Positions 56,759 through 64,000 of a DNA stretch of 64,000 bases are shown one piece after another. How positions within the stretch are numbered: the stretch's first letter is position 1; each line of letters begins with the position of its first letter. The stretch is from Scleromitrula shiraiana (taxonomy: Eukaryota > Ascomycota > Leotiomycetes > Helotiales > Sclerotiniaceae). The notes under the pieces are model-generated. The model worked only from the letters and a program-made list of their open reading frames with translations, ran no database searches and was not told the DNA's origin. The stretch spans positions 3,968,001-4,032,000 of the forward strand of contig JABELC010000002.1 of NCBI GenBank assembly GCA_028455995.1, in the 5' to 3' direction. Both the position numbers and the translations under genes were made by a program.

Positions 56759-59700
56759 ACTTGAAACTTCTCAAATCTTCTCAAAATCTGTTAAATCCTC
56801 TTCCTCATCATTCCACCCCTTTCTACCCCTCATTCCTCACTCTGTATTTCCGTCCCCCCATTCCATTCCATCTCTCATCTTATAACGTCATTGGATTTCT
56901 TGATGAACTTTTTTTGGTACAGTGGGTGGCGAATATGAGGCTGAAATTTCCTTTATCTATGAAGAGTTCTTTGCGCCGCATGATTTCATAGTTTTCATTT
57001 TATTTTCATCCCACCAATCTGTTGTCTTTATTAATTTCTCACATTATTACTAACAATCCATCATACCTTTCCATAATACTGATCCATCACCGCCATGAAT
57101 ACCGAAACATGCTTTCCCGCTCTGCAACCTACATACATAATCCTATATCTCCCATGTCGGCCCCACCGTGTAATCAACGACGAGAATTAAAATAAAATAA
57201 AACGTAATTTACATTTCCTCCTACATCCCGCCTCCTCTGCTCTCTCACATATACCGAAATAAGAGCTTCAGAACCCAGCATTCCGAATCCCGGGAATTTG
57301 AGATAGGCAACAGTATCTTATTGCGCACGTTAGCTCGCTACTAGATGGCAGTTTATTAATAATTATGGGTAAATGAACGATTCCGTTATTTTTTCTTTGT
57401 TGGGTATGACAGAGAAGGAGAGGGAAAAGAATTAAGAAGAAAGTGCGGATATAGGGAATAGAAAGGGAGGATACGTTTTTCTTTGTTGGTATTACTTTTT
57501 TCATTGTCTGTACTGGTTGTATTGATTTAGGTGAGTTAAGCGAATGGATGGGATTGGGTAGGATACGATATATTTATATACTAATTCGCTAAAGATAAGT
57601 TGAGGATAGGAGGAGCAAGATAAATAAGATAGTTTGAGACAATATATTCTAGAAGTAAATAAGTATCTACAGGCTTTACTCGTTATCAAGATAGATATCA
57701 AAACAACTTAATGGTTCGGCGTCAACCTCCACATCTCTATCATCTAGCTCTCTCTACCTCACAGTACCTTATTGATCTACTTCACTTGCAGCTAATTCAA
57801 GCTTTTTAATTAATTTATTCTTTTCCAATAAATAAATATATATATATACAGCCAGTCATTCCGATATCTCTACTCTTTCAACTGAGATCCCCATGATCTA
57901 TCTTCTCAAATCATTATGTGAACTCTCCCTTGTTTGTATTCACTCTGTTCACTTTCTCCTCTTCTAACCTAATCCAATCTACCCCATTGGTATAAATATC
58001 CCTACCACAACCACTTACAAATCTCCAGACACAGAAGGATGGTGTTTTAACGGAGGATTTCATGTTACTTTGCTGGAGGGTTTTGATTTTTCTTTTGGGG
58101 GCTTTATAGGATAGATTAATTGATTTGGTAATAAAGGTTTTGGGTATTTATTGAGTGATAGTTATGGTAGGATAATATGAGGAATTATAGCAATAATAAC
58201 AACCGCAAAAACAACAATCAAAAAGAAGATATGAACTGATCATTCAATGACTATAATGTTCGCAATGCTGACAAGAAATCAATCAATCATCATTGATCAT
58301 CTACAACCTCTGATTACCCTAATCTTTCTCCCTCCTCCGTCAAAATCTATAATGATTCTATGAAACTCGATTCCTCGTTTCTTCTCTTCTTCCTTTCTCC
58401 CATTCCCATGTACTCAAAAATTGACTGTCTAGAATTCAATTATGTTATGATAGTCTTCTTAATGTAACATTAGCTTGCTCGTATTTGTACCTTCCACTCC
58501 ATATACCAAACCATCACCCAATCTCCTGCGTCTCTTAACCCCCCGTCTCTATATTCTATACCTACCCTCTCTTCAAGAATAAATGAACTCTAACTATTCT
58601 TTCCAACTACCATCCTACTACTCTTACAACGCAAATCAGAATTCCTTGTTCTTATCTTGATAGTTCACTAGCTCATCAACTCACCAATCTACCCCCTAAA
58701 GAAAAGTGGGAGATATCTCTTTAAGTAAAATTTTACATCACGAAGCCTTCGTGTTACTATTTAAGCACTCAACTTTGGATTTCTAATACTTGAATTCTCA
58801 AACTAGTAATTCAAAGACTGGCTGATCACACACTAGGACCCAACCGATGATTTTGGTAGTTGATAATTGGATTGTTAGATCATTGGTAATGTGCATCTAT
58901 AGTGCTCGAAATAGTAGTTGAATAGACAGGAGAGTGGTGATAATGTGAGAGTTACAAAAGGGGCATTTGAAGTTTGATGTTTTGGAGTTTCAGATTATTC
59001 TTCACATGTTTAGTATTTATGATTATTCATCACTTGACATCAAAACCACTCCAAGAATATATAAACTAACCTACTTCAACCATAGTCTTGTACTATCACA
59101 TCATGTTTATTCAACTTACCACTTACCTACCTGCTCCCCCTTCCTTTCTTCTTTGACCTACTCTATCCATCTATCTATCCCGCTAGTTAGCTACTTAACA
59201 CAGCGCCCAATACCTCTACAGAACTATAAGACACAAATATCGATAATCGACAGTACTAACATATAATCAGCATTCAGCACTACTAAAATAGTAACAACAA
59301 CATCTAAATTCAACAACACTCACTCCTCAAACACTACTCCCTTCAATCCCTCACCAATCCACCCCCAGTCTCAATATCTCATTTTCAATTCTACCACAAG
59401 TTATCCCATTAGCTCACAACTCGAAGCAGATATCCATACTCGAATGACTAACACTTTCTCCCTTGTATTATAGTACGATATAATAAATTCTCTCTCATTT
59501 TGTTCCCTTTATATGGTGTATCATTCAGTTCAATCTCTCTCTTCTGCAGATCTCCCATTACTATCTATTAAACTTTCTAGGAGAGAACAATCATCTTTTC
59601 TCGCGCTCTGATAAAGTATCCACCCCTGTCATTTAGGCTACCTAAAGCTTTAAAAATACATCATTCTATCTGACAACATATAGATCTTTTAAAGATAAAA

Positions 59701-60540
59701 TTATTCGCGATTAGATCTGTGTACTATACATGTAGTTTTATTCCTAGTTATGGAGAGAATAATTATAAGATATTTGCTGATGAGATTTCTATAGTCTAAT
59801 GAATAAATATAATAAAATAAATGAATATTCAATTTGACAATTTTTTAGATAATAATAATGATAACGATGCTAATATTCGAGATCCTAGAAATAGCAATAA
59901 ATTTAATATATATTATATTTGCAATCATCGGCCATGATTTAACAATATGTCAAACAACGTATAGTGGAGAAAGTCCACGTATACACAGAAACAGTTCTCA
60001 TTTTCCCCTTCCTTGAGATACACATTTCCCTTCTTTACACACAAAAGATCGTTCACATAAATAAGTTATAATCTCCTCCCAAAATATCTGCAATTTCAAT
60101 ACTAGTATCAACCATCTTCTTCCATTATATTTATCTCATGAAAAACACTGCATAATTTAAACCCCTAACCCTCTCCTAGAAATAGATGAATCATAAATCA
60201 TTACCCCCTATCCCCCAATACTCTCTACTTAATATCTACCTACCATCATCATACTTATGATCCATGTACCAACTCCCTCCTAAATAACCACCCCATCCAT
60301 ACCCACCCCCTCCATTCCTAGCCCTTCATTTCACATCCACCCTTCCCTTCTTCAACTCCTTTATCCAAACACTAAGCATGTCCTTCGCAAGCCCAAATAA
60401 CCAGAATAAAATAAAACAATAGTATAAATACTACTACTAACTAACATGTGCGAATATGACGATTGTTTGCATCATGATACTCATCTTCGCGTCAGTTGGA
60501 ATATATACGAACTATTGATCTATTATAGTAGTTTGGGGAG
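56759..60540. other. Gene-free region
   Basis: About 3.8 kb without a supportable gene on either strand. Pyrimidine-rich stretches alternate on the plus strand (for example 57.7-58.7 kb). It may hold long UTR or regulatory sequence for genes outside the window, but I see no specific signal. Confidence 0.5.
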
Positions 60541-62040
60541 GATTATGTGATGTGATGTCATGTGATGTGATGTCATGCGATGTGATGGCTTCGATAGATA
60601 AAGGGGATTATGTATGTATGTATGTATGGGATGGAAATGACAACATGAATGAACAAACTTGAATGAACAAACATGAATTATCAGATAGGCAATCAAGAAA
60701 TTTATCAAAATACTAGTAAATCTAAACAACTTAAAGAATCCATTATCAAACAACAGAAATCGCAAACCGCAACTCCCAACTCCCAAACCACCACCAAAAA
60801 CATTCAAAAAACTTGATACTAGTACTAGTATTTTCAGAACAGACTGGGAAGATTATAGATTATCAAATATCAAATATCCCTTCAACACTCTTCATATTCC
60901 TCTAACATAATCTAAAAAGCATCTAGTACATACCAATAAATCTATATACCCCACCCACCATATTATACATTTCCACATTTCCGCATTTCCACATTAGCAA
61001 AAATGCAGAATACACTCGCAGTGACTAAATAAGCGAAGTCAATCACTCCCCGAGTCCTTTGTATAAATTATCACGCTTTGTGGAAGAGTTTGGGGGGGGG
61101 GGGTAAGTAATGTATTATCGCTATGCTAGAAGATGTTATGCCAGTGGGAATTGCTGTTTCTTTAGTATAAGTATAAGTATAAGTATAAGTATAAGTATAA
61201 GTATGAGTCGGGGTTGGGGTTGGGTTTTAGAAGGTGAGAAGGGAGGATGGGATTGTATGGGTTGGATAAATTGGATGAATTGGTGGATGGTTAAGTTGTG
61301 ATGAGAAGAAGAAGAATAATAATAATAATAATAATGCCATTTCTATTATTCAAGAATATAATCATATAGATCATTTACTCTTAACAATTATTATTATTAT
61401 TATCATTATCAATCAATCTCCCCAAACACCCCAATCCCAATACCAATACCAAATCTCTAATCTCCAAAACATTCATTTGCATACATCCACATACACATCC
61501 ACACATCCACACACACAAATCTACAGCAAAACCACAATATACAATATACAATATACAATATACAATATACAATATACAATATATAATCTTTGAAATAAAA
61601 TCTTTAATTCCTCAACATATAAATAATCTATCTTCACCCCCTCCTTCCCCTCCCTCCCCTTCCCTCCTTCCCTTCCTTCCCTCCCTCCCTCCCTCCCTCA
61701 CAATACAATACACTACACTACACTACACTACACTACAATAATATATACAAACAAAAAAACAAATAAACAAGCAACATAGAGCGATGTTAAGAAGGCGTGT
61801 AGCATAGCACTATAGCATAGCATAGCATAGCATATCACCATACCATGACATACATCCATGAAGCCATCAAGCCATCAAACCATCAATCAATCAATGAATC
61901 AATCATGCACGCCACCCCGTGAACTCGAGCCAGTGCTGTCATACAAGCCATGGATGGATGGATGATGGATGGATGATGCAATACCAAATGAAATCAAATG
62001 AAATGAAATAAAGTCAAATCAAGTAATGCCACTAAAAATG

Positions 62041-62071
<31 letters not shown>

Positions 62072-62400
62072 GTAATGCAATGCAAAGCAAAGTAAAGTTA
62101 TGCAAAGCAAAGTAAAGCAAAGTAAAGTAAAGTAAAATAAAGTACCAACCCCACCAAACCAAACCAAACCAAACCAAACCAAACCAAACCAAACCATCCC
62201 CACGAACCCCTTTAAAATGCGCCATCCTGCTAGTTTCCCCAGAGCCCCTCCATATTTTCATTTCACACAATACAATGCAATGCAATACAATACAATGCAA
62301 TACAATACAATGCAATACAATGCAAATCATGCAAGCCCCAAGCCAAGCCAAGCCAAGCCAGTCCAAACAGCCATATAAAGCAGATTGCCACACCGCGCCA
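60541..62400. repeat. Cluster of many different microsatellites
   Basis: In order: (TGTGATGTCA)n at 60544-60590, (TATG)n near 60608, poly-G near 61091, (AAGTAT)n at about 61166-61205, (AAT)n near 61316 and (ATT)n near 61388. Then (TATACAA)n at 61548-61580, a C/T-rich run of CCCT at 61640-61700, (ACTAC)n near 61718, (AGCAT)n near 61803 and (GGAT)n near 61950. Last come (ATCA)n near 62044, (AAAGT)n near 62095-62140, (CCAAA)n at 62153-62195, (AATAC/AATGC)n at 62270-62325 and (GCCAA)n near 62341. No gene. Confidence 0.9.
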
Positions 62401-62574
62401 GCCAAACTCCCAATCAGCCCTACTCCACGTGCATTCACTCCACTTAACTAACTCCTCTCTCAGCTTCCCATATATATATTTCCTTTTCGAAACGCCCCCA
62501 AGTCAGAAAATGTCCACGCCGCACCAGTTCATTCAAGCCCATCATGCCAACACCATCAATTCAAAAACGAGGAA

Positions 62575-63973
62575 TCAAGGACCATCAAAAAACAACTCCA
62601 CATCCGCACTATCCTGCCACTTAGTATCACCCTCCTCCTCCTTCGCTACAACTCTTTCTCTATTTTTCCCTCCTATCTCTTCCAATCCAGCACCCGCACC
62701 ACCACCACCAATCCCTCTATCCTTCCCCAACCCAGCACCATTCATTTTCTCCCCATCTCCTACATGATGTAAATCTCTATCTCTATCCCCACCATGCCCA
62801 CTCGCACTCGCGCCCGTACTCCCCTCCTCATCACCCATTCCAACCCCCTCATTAGTCAAATCTCCAAACAATCTCTCCACCTCCCCACTCCCCCCACCCA
62901 ACGTCTCATTCTCCCTCTCCCTATCCACCAAACTCGGCACTCCCCCAAAGCCCCCCTCAATCCCATCCCTCAACAACCCCTCCCCCTCCCCAAGTCTCTC
63001 CCCACCAACACCACCATCACCCAACCTCTTATAACCCGCCTCACTAAAGATCCCCCTCCCCTCTCCCCTCCTCCCAAGATGTTCATGTTCCCTCTCCCCC
63101 CCAAACGTCCCCAACGATCCAGGTCCTCCATTCTGCAAATACGCATGCGGTGTAAACGCCGCCGCCGGACTCGTAATCCCCGGGTTCGACACCCCCATAC
63201 TCATACTCATGGCAATCCCCGCATAATGTCCATGATGATGATGGGGATCCTGACTTGAGAAGCTCGAATAGGGATGTGAATGATCATTCACACTCGTAAT
63301 ACCCGATAAGATTGGTCCATTTATACCCATTGATGGACCACCTACTGTAGAGGGGAAATGATTACTCGTCGGTGTACCATTTGCGGAATCCGCACGACCA
63401 GGAGCAGGTTGAAGAGGTTGAGGACGACTTGAACTAGGTTCACTTGATTTTCTCTTAAACTGATGTTGTTTAGTTCTGAGATTAGGAGGAAGAGCTTCAG
63501 GAACATCAACACCATGTTGAGCCATTAATTTTTGAAGTTTAGTTGGACGAGGTTTTCGTGTTGATAATGAACATTCGAGAACTGGTGGGGGTTCCGGTGC
63601 GACTGGTGACCATTTGTGAAGTTCTTGTCTGAAGAAATTTGTTTCATATGCTAGAAGAATTTCAGCACCTTCAATCTTTCGAAGATAAAATCTTTGGGTT
63701 TCGGATTCATCTGCTGTTGCCATTACTGGGTTACAGAATGGTGCGATATGTGTACGAAATTCTTGAGCATTATTGATGATACTTTCAAGGATAGCTTCCT
63801 CATCAGGTTGAAAGGGTAAACTTGGAATTTCATCTTGCCATGCTTGTAATTCTTCCAATTTAGGTCGAGCAGCATCACGAGGAATTCTAACACGCCAATC
63901 ACAAATTGGACATGTATATTTATCATCATCCTTGACTTTACCACGAGCGATTTTTAAACATCTACCATGATAC
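62575..63973 (-). CDS. KDM5/JARID1-type histone demethylase, C-terminal exon (partial)
   Basis: Last exon of a large chromatin protein whose start lies beyond the window; 465 residues are visible. The exon begins at 63973 after acceptor tattag, completing a Trp codon expected from upstream. The first residues, YHGRCLKIARGKVKDDDKYTCPICDWRV, hold the final ligands (His, Cys, CxxC) of a PHD finger. IPRDAARPKLEELQAW and FLP-like PSLPFQPDEE follow, the arrangement seen C-terminal to the PLU-1-like region of fungal KDM5 proteins. The remainder is disordered: Ser/Pro/His-rich, then Gly/Glu/Arg-rich. The catalytic JmjC domain is not in view, so H3K4 demethylation is family knowledge only. The ATG at 63999 lies in the intron. 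Confidence 0.85.
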
Positions 63974-64000
63974 CTAATATTTATTAGTAAAACTATCAAC

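Noticed and set aside
62064..62438. 124-residue ORF with repeated CIVLH and WFGLV
   Set aside because: Made by pentanucleotide microsatellites.

Overview
The window reads as nuclear DNA of a filamentous ascomycete. Genes carry short GT-AG introns of about 50-130 bases with CTNAC-like branch points. Secreted glycoside hydrolases, P450s, an F-box-like and a 2EXR-like protein, and a single dispersed 5S rRNA gene fit this. The gene repertoire suggests a leotiomycete such as Botrytis or Sclerotinia; that placement is inference, since no database was searched. Exon structures were worked out by hand from frame continuity and splice signals.

Layout. 1-17.3 kb is ordinary gene-bearing DNA: a GH71 alpha-1,3-glucanase (5' end cut by the window), a fucose-lectin-like protein, a secreted N-glycosylated protein with a C-terminal hydrophobic tail, a GH76-like protein without a signal peptide, an acidic low-complexity protein, a nitrilase, a 1281-residue single-pass membrane protein and a cytochrome P450. 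18.05-21.76 kb is an extremely AT-rich block of simple repeats with recognisable ends. 22.4-39.7 kb again carries genes: a sorbose/xylulose-reductase-like SDR, a GH16-like protein, a dead CYP52-like P450, an F-box-like protein, a 2EXR-like RNA-binding candidate, a GT8 glycosyltransferase, a small membrane coiled-coil protein, a WD40 relic and a 5S rRNA gene. 40.1-56.8 kb has no intact gene that I can defend. 56.8-62.5 kb is gene-free and rich in microsatellites. 62.6-64 kb is the C-terminal exon of a KDM5/JARID1-type histone demethylase on the minus strand.

The most unusual content is in 40-57 kb. About 50 copies of a 14-base word (AGATATGCAACAAA, or its reverse complement TTTGTTGCATATCT, with a few tolerated substitutions) are spread at irregular spacings. 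They lie in strand-polarised blocks: plus at 40.1-42.4 kb, minus at 42.8-55.5 kb, plus at 56.7 kb. Separate sub-blocks attach different conserved flanks to the same core: CGAGTCAA upstream in 40-42 kb, a GGTCACAT-bearing unit of about 200 bases in 47.6-48.5 kb, and a CCGA-rich tail in 50.6-53.4 kb. Isolated copies also occur at 10.5, 22.06 and perhaps 29.56 kb. I do not recognise this repeat system. Relic coding sequence with frameshifts lies among the copies.

A second link joins distant parts of the window. The AT-rich block (18.05-21.76 kb) and a 0.7 kb segment (53.96-54.66 kb) share the same left-end and right-end sequences and look like two members of one repeat family. One has expanded into simple AT repeats; the other carries three diverged internal units.
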